Origin: Enterococcus pallens ATCC BAA-351
GTDB lineage: Bacteria; Bacillota; Bacilli; Lactobacillales; Enterococcaceae
Assembly (NCBI RefSeq): GCF_000407485.1
Contig: NZ_ASWD01000003.1
Location: 434,001 to 498,000, forward strand
Reading direction: 5' to 3'
DNA: 64,000 bases
Below, in pieces: positions 26,558-35,156 of the stretch (positions are counted from its first letter, which is position 1; every line of letters begins with the position of its first letter). Position numbers and translations under genes: made by a program. A model generated the notes under the pieces. The model saw only the letters and a program-made list of their open reading frames with translations. It had not been told where the DNA came from and did no database searches.

Positions 26558-27769
26558 TTAGTACCCATATCCTGTCGCAGGCTGCAAATAGTCCTCTGCG
26601 GGTGGTTGCTGATTATAACCATTATCATACTGTTGCTGATTCGGATCATAAGCAGTAGTGTCTTCTGTATTATAGGCATTCCCATAGTCATTGGCCGTGC
26701 CTGGATCATAGGTGCCCTGTTGATCATAAGTATTCGTATCATCATACCCTGTTGAAGCTTGGCTGTCGCTCGTCGAAGTACCATCCGAATCATCATAGAA
26801 TAAATTGTATGAATCAGCATCCGATAAATTAGGCAGTGTATCAGCTGTTGGCAGGTTCAACTGTTTCTTCAAGGTATTTTGAATTTTAAGCAGTTCATTG
26901 GTTCCCAGAATTTGATAATAAATTTCGTCAATTAGCTGGCTTTCGCCGTCCAATTGCTTTTGATCAATCTTTTTAAAAGCTGGTAAATAATCGGTCCCTA
27001 TATCTAACATGTCATCCCAAGATAAATCGGTCTTCATATTCTTCTCAACTGCTTTTAAAATTTTCCGATAATTGCTGACACCATTGATTGACATCGCTTT
27101 GTTCAAGATCTTCGTAACAACTTCTCGCTGACGTTTTTGTCGACCAACATCGCCTTCTGGATCCTGATAACGCATGCGGGCATAGGCCAACCCAGTTTCG
27201 CCATCCAAGGTTTGTTTACCTTTTGCAACTTCAATACCATCAAGCTCAAAATCGTATTGATTATCAACTTCAATACCACCAACCGCATCAATCAAATCTT
27301 TTAGGCCACGCATATTGATCGTTACGTAATGATCAATCGGAATATCCAACAAATTTTCTATAGTATCCATCGCCATTCCTTCGCCACCAAAAGCGTAGGC
27401 ATGGTTTAATTTATCATTGGTGCCATAACCAACAATTTTTGTTAATGTATCTCGCCCTAAACTAACAATAGTAGATTTCTTTTGTTGAGGGTTAACAGTT
27501 ACTACCATCATACTATCGGAGCGCCCTTGCTCATCCCGACCTAAATCGCCAGTATCTACTCCTAGTAAAAGAATGGAGAAGGGTTCTGCATTATCAATAT
27601 TGGGTTTATTTGCATCCCCCCTCGAACTGTTACGTTTAACGGTTTGACGTATATTATCCACCATTTGACTGGCATCTTTGGTCACCTGTACCGCATAAAT
27701 GGTTGCGCCCCCAACTAGGCAATTTACCAAAACTAATGTCCCCACGATGATTTTTTTCCAACGACTCAT
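26558..27769 (-). CDS. LytR-CpsA-Psr (LCP) family transferase with low-complexity tail
   Basis: Membrane-anchored enzyme that attaches wall polymers (teichoic-acid or Epa-type) to peptidoglycan from a polyprenyl-pyrophosphate donor. The 403-residue protein has a short cytoplasmic tip, one membrane helix at about residues 8-28, and the LCP domain from about residue 60 with LLLGVDTG, GRSDSMMVVTVNP, VSLGRDT and the conserved arginines in YARMRYQDPEGDVGRQKRQR. After about residue 320 comes a Tyr/Asp/Gln/Asn/Thr-rich low-complexity tail of about 80 residues, unusual for short LCP proteins and plausibly wall-spanning. Candidate promoter on the minus strand: TTGAAA, 17 bases, GAAAAT. The polymer attached is not known; Epa is an obvious candidate. 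Confidence 0.92.
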   Translation of the reverse strand: MSRWKKIIVGTLVLVNCLVGGATIYAVQVTKDASQMVDNIRQTVKRNSSRGDANKPNIDNAEPFSILLLGVDTGDLGRDEQGRSDSMMVVTVNPQQKKSTIVSLGRDTLTKIVGYGTNDKLNHAYAFGGEGMAMDTIENLLDIPIDHYVTINMRGLKDLIDAVGGIEVDNQYDFELDGIEVAKGKQTLDGETGLAYARMRYQDPEGDVGRQKRQREVVTKILNKAMSINGVSNYRKILKAVEKNMKTDLSWDDMLDIGTDYLPAFKKIDQKQLDGESQLIDEIYYQILGTNELLKIQNTLKKQLNLPTADTLPNLSDADSYNLFYDDSDGTSTSDSQASTGYDDTNTYDQQGTYDPGTANDYGNAYNTEDTTAYDPNQQQYDNGYNQQPPAEDYLQPATGYGY

Positions 27770-27908
27770 GGCACACCTCTATTTACGATTTTTACAGTTC
27801 ATTTTCTCACATACCCGATCAGTTTTCAATGTTTTTCAAAAAAGAGCAAAATTCTCTATAAAAAAATTTAAGTTTAACTCCTTGATTATTCACAAGTAAG
27901 CAAAAAAA

Positions 27909-27930
27909 GACACCCAGAAAACTGAGTGCC
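27909..27930 (-). terminator. sodA terminator
   Basis: A nine-pair stem with G-U pairs (GGCACTCAG against CTGGGTGTC on the minus strand) and a four-base loop is followed by seven Ts. Confidence 0.9.
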
Positions 27931-27945
27931 CTAATTGCTCAAAGA

Positions 27946-28554
27946 TTATTTTGCTGCTTCAAAGTTTTTGTTTACTTGATCCCAATTTATAACATCCCAG
28001 AAAGCTGCAATGTAGTCAGGACGAACATTTTTATACTTCAAGTAATAAGCATGTTCCCAAACATCTAAACCTAAAACTGGTGTTTTTCCTTCAGAAAGAG
28101 GAGTATCTTGATTTGGTGTAGAAGTAATTTCAAGTTTGCCATTATTGACAACTACCCAAGCCCAACCAGAACCAAAACGTCCAGTTGCAGCCGTTTTAAA
28201 TTCTTCTTTCATTTTTTCAAAGTCGCCGAATGCTTCATCAATTGCATCCTTAATTGCTCCAGTTGGTTTTCCGCCAGCATTTGGTGCCATGATTTTCCAG
28301 AAAAAGCTGTGGTTAGCATGTCCACCACCATTGTTACGGACTGCTGTTTTGATATCATCTGGAACTTCATTTAAATTAATCATCAATTCTTCAATTGATA
28401 GTTCGCCTAACTCAGGATATTTTTCAATTGCTGCATTCAAATTAGTCACATACGTGTTGTGATGCTTTTCGTGGTGTAAATGCATTGTTTCTTCATCAAT
28501 GTAGGGTTCCAATGCGTCGTATGCGTAAGGTAGTTCTGGTAAAGTATAAGCCAT
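27946..28554 (-). CDS. sodA: superoxide dismutase (Mn/Fe)
   Basis: Cytosolic detoxification of superoxide. The 202-residue protein starts [20 protein letters not shown] and carries the metal ligands in [13 protein letters not shown], a later His in [10 protein letters not shown], and [13 protein letters not shown] near the C-terminus. GSGWAWVV is a family signature. The promoter at 28589-28617 gives its own transcript. AAGGAGG precedes the ATG. Confidence 0.98.
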   Translation of the reverse strand: MAYTLPELPYAYDALEPYIDEETMHLHHEKHHNTYVTNLNAAIEKYPELGELSIEELMINLNEVPDDIKTAVRNNGGGHANHSFFWKIMAPNAGGKPTGAIKDAIDEAFGDFEKMKEEFKTAATGRFGSGWAWVVVNNGKLEITSTPNQDTPLSEGKTPVLGLDVWEHAYYLKYKNVRPDYIAAFWDVINWDQVNKNFEAAK

Positions 28555-28588
28555 TTTTTATTTCCTCCTTAGAAATAGTTACATTAAA

Positions 28589-28617
28589 ATCTTATCAGAT
28601 TATCATGGGCTTTTCAA
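28589..28617 (-). promoter_or_regulatory. sodA promoter
   Basis: On the minus strand TTGAAA (28612-28617) and TAAGAT (28589-28594) are separated by exactly 17 bases. The element lies between gtrA and sodA, so sodA does not depend on gtrA transcription. Confidence 0.82.
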
Positions 28618-28626
28618 AGTATATGC

Positions 28627-29094
28627 TTACTTTTCTTTCGATTCTGGGGAGGTTTCTTCAATAATTTCTACTTTCTTGAAGATAAATACTTTACTAAATA
28701 CATAATTCGCTACCACTACTACAATTTGAGTAATAATTTTTGCCACTAAATTACCCGTACTCAATAGGTCTATAAACAAATACATGCATGCCATATCCAT
28801 ACCAAATGAAATAATTCGAGCAAACAAAAATTTGCTGAACTCCCAGGCTAACGCTCCAAATGTCTCTGTTTTAGACTGAAAAACCCACAACTTATTCGTT
28901 ACAAAAGCAAATAGAACTGAACAAATCCACGAGATCGTGTTGGAAATCGGCCAGCTTAAATGAAGAAACTGATAAGCAGCGGCAAAGGTCACAATATTAA
29001 CCACTGTTGCTAATCCACCAAAAAACAAGTAGATAAATAGTTCCCATAACTTTTTCTCTTTCAAATAATTCTCAAATTTACGATAATACTCCAT
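28627..29094 (-). CDS. GtrA family membrane protein
   Basis: 155-residue four-helix protein of the GtrA/GtcA family. Helices lie at about 20-40, 50-68, 85-105 and 112-132, with the typical opening FIYLFFGGLATVVNIV. GtrA-type proteins are thought to move or act on polyprenyl-phosphate-linked sugars that GtrB-type transferases make, which are then used by GT-C enzymes to decorate wall teichoic or lipoteichoic acid. A GtrB-type enzyme lies at 35157 and three GT-C candidates lie nearby. The link is inferred from family knowledge. Confidence 0.85.
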   Translation of the reverse strand: MEYYRKFENYLKEKKLWELFIYLFFGGLATVVNIVTFAAAYQFLHLSWPISNTISWICSVLFAFVTNKLWVFQSKTETFGALAWEFSKFLFARIISFGMDMACMYLFIDLLSTGNLVAKIITQIVVVVANYVFSKVFIFKKVEIIEETSPESKEK

Positions 29095-29247
29095 TTACTT
29101 TTCACCCTTCTCATAATTCCACTTTGTACCTTACAGTAGTCCCTCAAGATAGTCAATTCACACAATAAATTCTTTTATCTTTTTTTCTCATTGTCTTGTT
29201 ATTCCCTTGGTACTTCGCTACAATGATTGATAGATTGGAGCGATCAT

Positions 29248-30063
29248 ATGACATTTAGTCAATTAATCAAGGGAGCAACCTTCCGCTTTTCCACCCTAAA
29301 AGATGCAAAAAATATTCCTTTTTGGAAAGCAATTGTTTATCTTATTGTCCTAAGTATCTTTTTATCCTTGCCGATAGTTTTTGAAGGGATGCAAGTGCTG
29401 AAGGAAATTAAAAGTGACAGCACAAAAATTGCTCAAAAAGTACCTGATTTTCAAATAGAAAACGGCGAAATTCAAGCAGAAGGTTCAAATAGTGGCTTTA
29501 TCTATCAGACAAACTCAATCATTTTAACCTTTGACCCTGAAGGCAAACGTACAGAAAAAGATGTAGCAAATGACCTAGTCGGAAACTATTTTAGTGTTGG
29601 ATTATTAAAAAACGAAGCGGTTTTAGCTTTACCTGATATGGGCGGTGTCAGCACTTCTCTATTCGGGGATAATGTCTTACGCTTTTCTTATGAGAAGGAA
29701 CCCTTAAGTGGACTTACTGGTAAAAACTTGCGATCAGAGTTGGAAAATCTGCAATTACCTGTTTGGGTACCGGTGGTTATGTTGTTAGCTGCACTTTATC
29801 CAACAATCATTAATCTAATTGTGACCTTACTATTTACTGCAATAGCCGGTCACTTGTTTGCCAAGTTTAGACTTCGCCAAGTTACTTTTTTTGAAACATT
29901 CAAAACCATTATCTTTTGTGCGACAATTCCTACAATTTTATCAATGATCATTATGTTGTTTGATGCTACCTTTGATTCAAGCCTACTAATTACTTGCATC
30001 AGCGTTTTTATTTACTTTCAGGTCAGCAATAATTATCCACAAATGAAATTACCCAACGTTTAA
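29248..30063 (+). CDS. DUF1189 family membrane protein
   Basis: 271-residue membrane protein of the DUF1189 family (YvdJ-like). One helix lies near the N-terminus (about residues 28-48), a long extracytoplasmic region follows (about 50-170) with IQAEGSNSGFIYQTN, and four further helices occupy the C-terminal half from about 175. I chose the ATG at 29248, which has GGAG 7 bases upstream; an earlier frame to 29227 has no ribosome site. The function is unknown to me. It is divergent from gtrA. Confidence 0.8.
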   Translation: MTFSQLIKGATFRFSTLKDAKNIPFWKAIVYLIVLSIFLSLPIVFEGMQVLKEIKSDSTKIAQKVPDFQIENGEIQAEGSNSGFIYQTNSIILTFDPEGKRTEKDVANDLVGNYFSVGLLKNEAVLALPDMGGVSTSLFGDNVLRFSYEKEPLSGLTGKNLRSELENLQLPVWVPVVMLLAALYPTIINLIVTLLFTAIAGHLFAKFRLRQVTFFETFKTIIFCATIPTILSMIIMLFDATFDSSLLITCISVFIYFQVSNNYPQMKLPNV

Positions 30064-30092
30064 CTGTTTACGATGCCGTAAACAGTTTTTTT
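30062..30092 (+). terminator. DUF1189 gene terminator
   Basis: An 11-bp perfect stem AACTGTTTACG / CGTAAACAGTT with a four-base loop and a T-tract starts at the stop codon. Confidence 0.93.
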
Positions 30093-30130
30093 GTTGAGAA
30101 TTTGTTAAAATAGATGTCGAGGTGAATAAG

Positions 30131-31078
30131 ATGCAAAAACCAATTATTTATTTACAACGCACATTTCGTGAAGAATTCATAGCCAAAATACAAGAACTGG
30201 CTCCTGACTACCAAGTTAGTACAGAACTATCTAAGGGAGACCTAGACAATGTTGAAATTTCTGTTGGCTGGAGACGAGAAATGGAACTGCCACTATTGAA
30301 TGACTCCAATTTAAAATGGGTTCAAGCCATTTCGGCCGGGGTTGACTATATGCCCTTATCTGAGTTTGAAAAAAAGAATATCCTGCTATCTAACGGAAGT
30401 GGAATTCATGCTTTATCGATCAGTGAGCATGTAGTCGGTACTTTACTCACTTATTATCGAGGAATTGGTCAATCAATTAAAAATCAGGCAGAAAAAAAAT
30501 GGGATCAAGAAGGAATTCATTACGATCAGCTTTCTGGTAAAAATCTATTGATCGTCGGTACAGGACATATCGGCAAACAATTATCTGCTTCACTTCGAGG
30601 CTTGGGTGTGAATGTTTATGGCATAAATACTACTGGACACCCGGTAAATGGATTTATCGAAACTTATTCTATTAAAAACCTGGCAAAAATTGCTGAGGGA
30701 ATGGATGTAGTTGTTGGAATTCTTCCCGGAACAGAAGCTACTTATCATATTTTCAATAGTGATGTTTTCAATCGAATGAAGCCGAACGCTGTGTTCGTAA
30801 ATGTAGGTCGTGGGGACAGTGTACACACGAAAGAACTCACAACTGCACTTCAAGAAAAACAGCTTGCCTTTGCTGCGCTTGATGTATTTGAAGAAGAACC
30901 CCTACCTGCAGATAGTGAACTATGGGAATTAGAGAATCTATTAATCACTCCACACATCTCTGGAATGACTGTAGATTTTCAACGGAAGTTTATGACTATC
31001 TTTTTGAAGAATTTGAAGAGTTATGTGGAAAATGGAGAACTTTTTATAAACCCAGTTGGTATAAACCGTGGATATTAG
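30131..31078 (+). CDS. D-isomer-specific 2-hydroxyacid dehydrogenase family protein
   Basis: 315-residue NAD(P)-dependent enzyme of the phosphoglycerate/lactate dehydrogenase superfamily. Rossmann motif VGTGHIGKQLSASLRGLG is near residue 143, the family segment MKPNAVFVNVGRGDSV near residue 217, ALDVFEEEPLP, and the catalytic His in LLITPHISG near residue 275. The substrate is unknown. I chose the ATG at 30131, which has GAGG 8 bases upstream; the in-frame GTG at 30122 overlaps that site. Confidence 0.88.
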   Translation: MQKPIIYLQRTFREEFIAKIQELAPDYQVSTELSKGDLDNVEISVGWRREMELPLLNDSNLKWVQAISAGVDYMPLSEFEKKNILLSNGSGIHALSISEHVVGTLLTYYRGIGQSIKNQAEKKWDQEGIHYDQLSGKNLLIVGTGHIGKQLSASLRGLGVNVYGINTTGHPVNGFIETYSIKNLAKIAEGMDVVVGILPGTEATYHIFNSDVFNRMKPNAVFVNVGRGDSVHTKELTTALQEKQLAFAALDVFEEEPLPADSELWELENLLITPHISGMTVDFQRKFMTIFLKNLKSYVENGELFINPVGINRGY

Positions 31079-31195
31079 CTAGAGTAGTATTGAACGCAGT
31101 GCTTAAAAACCTTTTTTATCGTTCTTTTCAATAAATAAACACTTAGCTTCTTCATCTGGGCAAATGAGATGCTATTGTTTTACTATAATAGGAGG

Positions 31196-31326
31196 TCACA
31201 CATCTCATAACGAACCTTTAAAAATATTGTTTATCCAAAATTTTCTAACTCCATTACTAAAAATACAAGACAATAAACAAAGTACACCTAGTCCAATCTA
31301 ATTCTATAGAATGGATTAGGTGTTTT
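31196..31326 (+). ncRNA. candidate structured small RNA
   Basis: This gap (31079-31477) has no convincing gene on the plus strand but holds TATAAT at 31184-31189 (without a clear -35), an inverted repeat ATGAGATG/CATCTCAT (31164-31171 with 31201-31208), a second perfect repeat TTGTTTAT/ATAAACAA (31227-31234 with 31273-31280), and a strong hairpin ending in TTTT. A 130-base transcript would be compact and structured. Promoter support is weak, so this is a candidate only. Confidence 0.3.
31284..31326 (+). terminator. strong plus-strand terminator in 31 kb gap
   Basis: ACACCTAgTCCA and the following bases pair over about 17 positions (one mismatch) with the TGGATTAGGTGT arm at 31307-31323. A six-base loop closes it and TTTTAAAA follows. 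It could end the hydroxyacid-dehydrogenase transcript or a small RNA. Confidence 0.75.
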
Positions 31327-31383
31327 AAAACGTATCATCACTGTACACTTATAATTTAACCATTTCTTCTTAACTAAAATGAC

Positions 31384-31467
31384 TTATTCAGCTTTAATCT
31401 GTTTAGCTGTCTCTTTTTTTTGATGTAGTAGTTCCTCAATATGCGCCACAGCTAATGTTCGATTCAC
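31384..31467 (-). CDS. mini-ORF of 27 codons (uncertain)
   Basis: A short open frame begins with GTG at 31467, or within a 39-codon stop-to-stop frame that could begin at a non-standard ATA (31483-31485) after GGAGGAATC. The deduced peptide is amphipathic and charged, reading VNRTLAVAHIEELL then HQKKETAKQIKAE. It lies directly behind the GT-C paralogue 2, and the GGAGG is inside that gene's last codons. No family is recognised. It may be a tiny protein, or the remnant of a gene whose ATG start was lost. Confidence 0.3.
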   Translation of the reverse strand: MNRTLAVAHIEELLHQKKETAKQIKAE

Positions 31468-31477
31468 TCTGTTTTTT

Positions 31478-33088
31478 TCAGGTATGATTCCTCCACCGTT
31501 TTATTAGACCAAATATAGACAGCAAAAACAGCGTTGACAGCGAAATGAATGTTGAGATAATAGCCACATTAGTATATTTATATGAAATAGTTATTGTGCT
31601 ATCTCCGGGAGGAATTATTAATTCTGTAGTTCCCATAGCAGATAGTTTACTACTTGCCTCTTTTTTATTAATTTTTACTTTTTGACCATGATATTTATAC
31701 AAGGGAGTTATAAGATCTTTACTAACATTACTCGCATTTTGGACTTCGATTGTAAAGGTATTACTATTATAGGAGACTTTAGGCACTACCTCTCGTCCAC
31801 CTAACATATACTTATTTTTCACAACGAACTCTTGATGCTTTATAGATTCTCTATTTGCGTAGTCTGTATGTTCATAATTCCCTACCTTTGTAATAATATT
31901 TTGAGAAGAAATTCTAGAAATATTTTCCTTATTCAAAGTATATAAATTAATTATCCCAGATCCATGTATAAAAATGATTGATAAAAAAACTAAAACAATT
32001 TTTCTTTTATTTTTTTTCAAAAAGCCTTTATATATTCCAATACTTGCAGCGTAAGAAACAAATAGAGTGGTAAATGCATTCAATCGCCAAACAAATTGAA
32101 TTTTGGCAAACACTGTATTTGTAAATAGACTCCATGGAAAAAGAGCAGTAGAGCAAAAGAGAATAGTAACACCCAAGAAAAAGATAAATTGATCAACTAA
32201 TGATAGCCTTTTTAACTGGGGGATGGTACTAACGATACATATTAAAATCAATAAACCAGATGTATATGCACTTAAATTATTGTTAACCATTTGTATTAAC
32301 ATATCTGCTGGTTGCATTCCTACAAGCACTCTTCCACTAGGAACTTTAAGCTCCTGTGCCAAATATTGTTGAATAAAAGGGACTAAAAAGCCTGCAGTTA
32401 AAAATAAAGTGAGTAGCACAGCTTTTAAAAGACTGATTATCCTTTCAAGTTTATTATCCCAAAAATAAAAAGATACTATTATAGTAATGGCTATTATCAT
32501 TGTAACCATTGCTACTGAGAGAAGGTGAGTATAAACAATTAATGACATTCCTAAAGCAAGCCAATACCATTTTGTGAAATTCCTAATATATATTTCATAA
32601 CAACCTAATAAAACTATCGGCAAAAATGTAAGTGATACTGCTTCACCTAATGAAGCTCGTTGAAATATATCAATGGCTCTATATGCAGAAAATGTATAAA
32701 CGATGGCAAACAGTAAAGAAATAATCCCTTTATTCTTTATATTATTCATGACCAAATACGAAATGATCATAGTTAAAAAAGTGACTACTAGATAGTAAAG
32801 ATTATATCCCCAAACCAAACTACCCGTTAATTTCCAAAATAGATAAGCAGGATAAGTGGTCAACCAAGGATAAAATACATTAATCATTGTTCCATGATGT
32901 CCAAAGTTATTAAAATTTACTGGGCTCTCCCAAACATTATCTAACCCGATTATCCTTGATAAATGAAAATAAGTATCCTGGTCAACAGTATGAAGTATAT
33001 CCCCTGGTAAAAATAAAGGCAGAATATAAACTGCACTCAATATGAGCATGATGAAAAAATCAATAAATCTTCCATTTTTAGTTAACAT
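31478..33088 (-). CDS. polytopic membrane protein, PTPS-related/YfhO-like (GT-C candidate), paralogue 2
   Basis: 536-residue integral membrane protein clearly paralogous to the 551-residue protein at 14312: FHLSRIIGLDNVWESPVNF, YPWLTTYPAYLFWKLTGSLVWGY, TFSAYRAIDIFQRASLGEA and IQFVWRLNAFTTLF align closely. The C-terminal domain again contains PLYKYHGQKVKINKKEAS, with a final helix near residue 510. It probably transfers a polyprenyl-linked sugar on the outer face. It is the second gene of a pair with 33169, 80 bases apart. The precise acceptor is unknown. Confidence 0.8.
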   Translation of the reverse strand: MLTKNGRFIDFFIMLILSAVYILPLFLPGDILHTVDQDTYFHLSRIIGLDNVWESPVNFNNFGHHGTMINVFYPWLTTYPAYLFWKLTGSLVWGYNLYYLVVTFLTMIISYLVMNNIKNKGIISLLFAIVYTFSAYRAIDIFQRASLGEAVSLTFLPIVLLGCYEIYIRNFTKWYWLALGMSLIVYTHLLSVAMVTMIIAITIIVSFYFWDNKLERIISLLKAVLLTLFLTAGFLVPFIQQYLAQELKVPSGRVLVGMQPADMLIQMVNNNLSAYTSGLLILICIVSTIPQLKRLSLVDQFIFFLGVTILFCSTALFPWSLFTNTVFAKIQFVWRLNAFTTLFVSYAASIGIYKGFLKKNKRKIVLVFLSIIFIHGSGIINLYTLNKENISRISSQNIITKVGNYEHTDYANRESIKHQEFVVKNKYMLGGREVVPKVSYNSNTFTIEVQNASNVSKDLITPLYKYHGQKVKINKKEASSKLSAMGTTELIIPPGDSTITISYKYTNVAIISTFISLSTLFLLSIFGLIKRWRNHT

Positions 33089-33168
33089 GATTGATCATCC
33101 TTTTTTTATAAATGTTTTTCTTAATTTAAATAAAACGTAAAAACAAGCTTGAGCTTAACTACAGATTT

Positions 33169-34830
33169 TCATTTTCTACCACTGTACAATATATCAGTCC
33201 TCAATCTATTATTTTTATATTTTATAATAACTAAAATATAGCCGGATATACTAAAAAAAGCTGCTATGACGGATAATAGTGTATTTTTTGTTGTAATTAC
33301 TATTCTATTTTCCCCAAAAACTACGGGGACTGTTACCAATCCATTAGCATTTATAGACGAATCAATTAATTTACCATTTACAGTTGCTTCTGTTCCTAAG
33401 TAAGAATATATAGGTAGTGTAACCTTCTGATTATCATTGCTAAAAACATCGAATATTATGCTAGAACTTTTTGCCTTATAATGTCCTTCTTCCCATGTCT
33501 CACCAATCTTTACTTCATGTTTGCTAATATGTTCATTAAGCGGTAAAGAATCTTTAGGCGCGTAGTCGTACAAAAAGTAATCCATGCCAACAGTCGTATA
33601 CGATTCTATCGTTTCTTCATCTACAAGAATATGACCAGGAAAAGAAAGAATTTTTTGCGAATAATTTGATTTTGTGGCTATTGATAAAATCAGCAATAGA
33701 ATTATAGCTCCTAAAAAATAAGAAGCTCTATTCTTTTTATCATTAAACTTTTTCGCAAAAACAATTGCCAAGATTAATGATCCAAAAATAGTTTGTATTA
33801 CTAACAACCTCCATGGGAATTGAATTAAGTTAATAGGTGTATTTTGAAGTAAACTCCATGGGAAAAATGATGTTGTAATTAACCAAGTTAGAATAGAGCT
33901 ATAGTAAATTATCCTTTCTTTTTTATTCAGATATTTTAGTGTAGTTAGAGGTAAAACAAGGGCGATGATCCCAACAAACCCGATAGTATAAGTTGTTAAG
34001 TCATTATTTAGTGCTCCAATGAAGCTATCAGAGATGCTTAACGATCTAGTGTGCAAATTAGTTTCACTAGGTCTATTAATTTTCTGATAAACCATTTGTT
34101 CAATCATCGGAAGCCATAAATACATGGTAAGCACCAATGTTATAAGTATTGATTTTATCATTCTCTTGACTAAATTAAATAAATCATTCACACTTAATTG
34201 ATCAATTACAATATGTATAATTATAAAAACAAAGATTATTGAACAACATATTAAAGTTGAAAGAACATGTGAATATATTAGAAAGCTCATACTGATTGCT
34301 AACTCTTTTTGTTGATTTTTTTTATAAAAAATGATTTGATAAGCATAATATAAAACAGGAAGAATTGCAGTAATAGCGATAGCTTCCGCAATTGCGGATC
34401 TATGATATATATCTACCGTCCTATATGCACTAAAAGTATAAATACAGCTAAAGAGAAAAGCGGTATTTACTTTGTTTAAAATTTTTTTACTGTAATAAAA
34501 AGACACAAAAATTGTCACTACATTTAAAAGCCAAACATAAAGTACATAACTTAATATGAGATTTTGAGTAATCCAAAAAATTATTACAGCAGGAAAGAAA
34601 GTAACATAGGGGTAAAAAAAATTGACTCCATATCCTGAGTTATTAAATGTAGTGTAATTTATAGGGCTTGAAAAAATAGAGGATAGTCCTTTTATTCTAG
34701 ATAAATGAAATGATAAATCTCCCGTTGAATAAATTGTTTCAAAATTACGAAAAAAGACTAGGGAATAACAACTGCTTATCACCAGCAACAATAAAATCAC
34801 TAATATTTTTTTGTTTCTTTTGTTCTCCAA
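33169..34830 (-). CDS. polytopic membrane protein, PTPS-related/YfhO-like (GT-C candidate), paralogue 3
   Basis: 553-residue membrane protein, more divergent than paralogues 1 and 2 but with the same layout: FHLSRIKGLSSIFSSPINYT, FFYPYVTFFPAVIIF, TFSAYRTVDIYHRSAIAEA and IQFPWRLLV, then a C-terminal beta-rich domain with LPIYSYLGTEATVNGK and a last helix. Start is TTG with GGAGG 9 bases upstream. Only the RGSLGEA/RASLGEA motif has become RSAIAEA, hinting at a different substrate. It follows an AT-rich gap (34831-35156) that probably holds its promoter. Confidence 0.78.
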   Translation of the reverse strand: MENKRNKKILVILLLLVISSCYSLVFFRNFETIYSTGDLSFHLSRIKGLSSIFSSPINYTTFNNSGYGVNFFYPYVTFFPAVIIFWITQNLILSYVLYVWLLNVVTIFVSFYYSKKILNKVNTAFLFSCIYTFSAYRTVDIYHRSAIAEAIAITAILPVLYYAYQIIFYKKNQQKELAISMSFLIYSHVLSTLICCSIIFVFIIIHIVIDQLSVNDLFNLVKRMIKSILITLVLTMYLWLPMIEQMVYQKINRPSETNLHTRSLSISDSFIGALNNDLTTYTIGFVGIIALVLPLTTLKYLNKKERIIYYSSILTWLITTSFFPWSLLQNTPINLIQFPWRLLVIQTIFGSLILAIVFAKKFNDKKNRASYFLGAIILLLILSIATKSNYSQKILSFPGHILVDEETIESYTTVGMDYFLYDYAPKDSLPLNEHISKHEVKIGETWEEGHYKAKSSSIIFDVFSNDNQKVTLPIYSYLGTEATVNGKLIDSSINANGLVTVPVVFGENRIVITTKNTLLSVIAAFFSISGYILVIIKYKNNRLRTDILYSGRK

Positions 34831-35156
34831 ATAGTTTATCCTCCAAAATAAAAAGCATACTAAAAAAATATTTCATAGATTAATAATCATTTATACTATT
34901 AATCTGAAAGCATTAAAACGTGTTACAAAAAAATGGTTATAGATATTTAAATCGTATTTACCAATACCTTTATAAAAAAACATGATACAACCTCATCTGT
35001 TTGTTCATTTGGTTGTAAGAGTAAAAACTTAAAAATTATTCTTTTAAATATTTAAAAAAACTAGATTTTAAGCCTTATAACGTTCTTTCGCACTATAAAA
35101 AATACTCTCCGAAAAAGCTGACATTACAATATAGATAAAAACAATAGCTAATTAAA
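34831..35156. other. AT-rich intergenic region
   Basis: This gap of about 325 bases has no gene that I can support. It contains a perfect 9-bp inverted repeat AGATTAATA / TATTAATCT at 34877-34905 and long A/T runs. Both flanking genes read on the minus strand, so it should hold the 33169 promoter and the 3' region of the GtrB-type gene. Confidence 0.5.

Noticed and set aside
26506-26820. Minus-strand 104-codon Met/Ile-rich frame
   Set aside because: It is a shifted reading of the low-complexity tail of the LCP gene.
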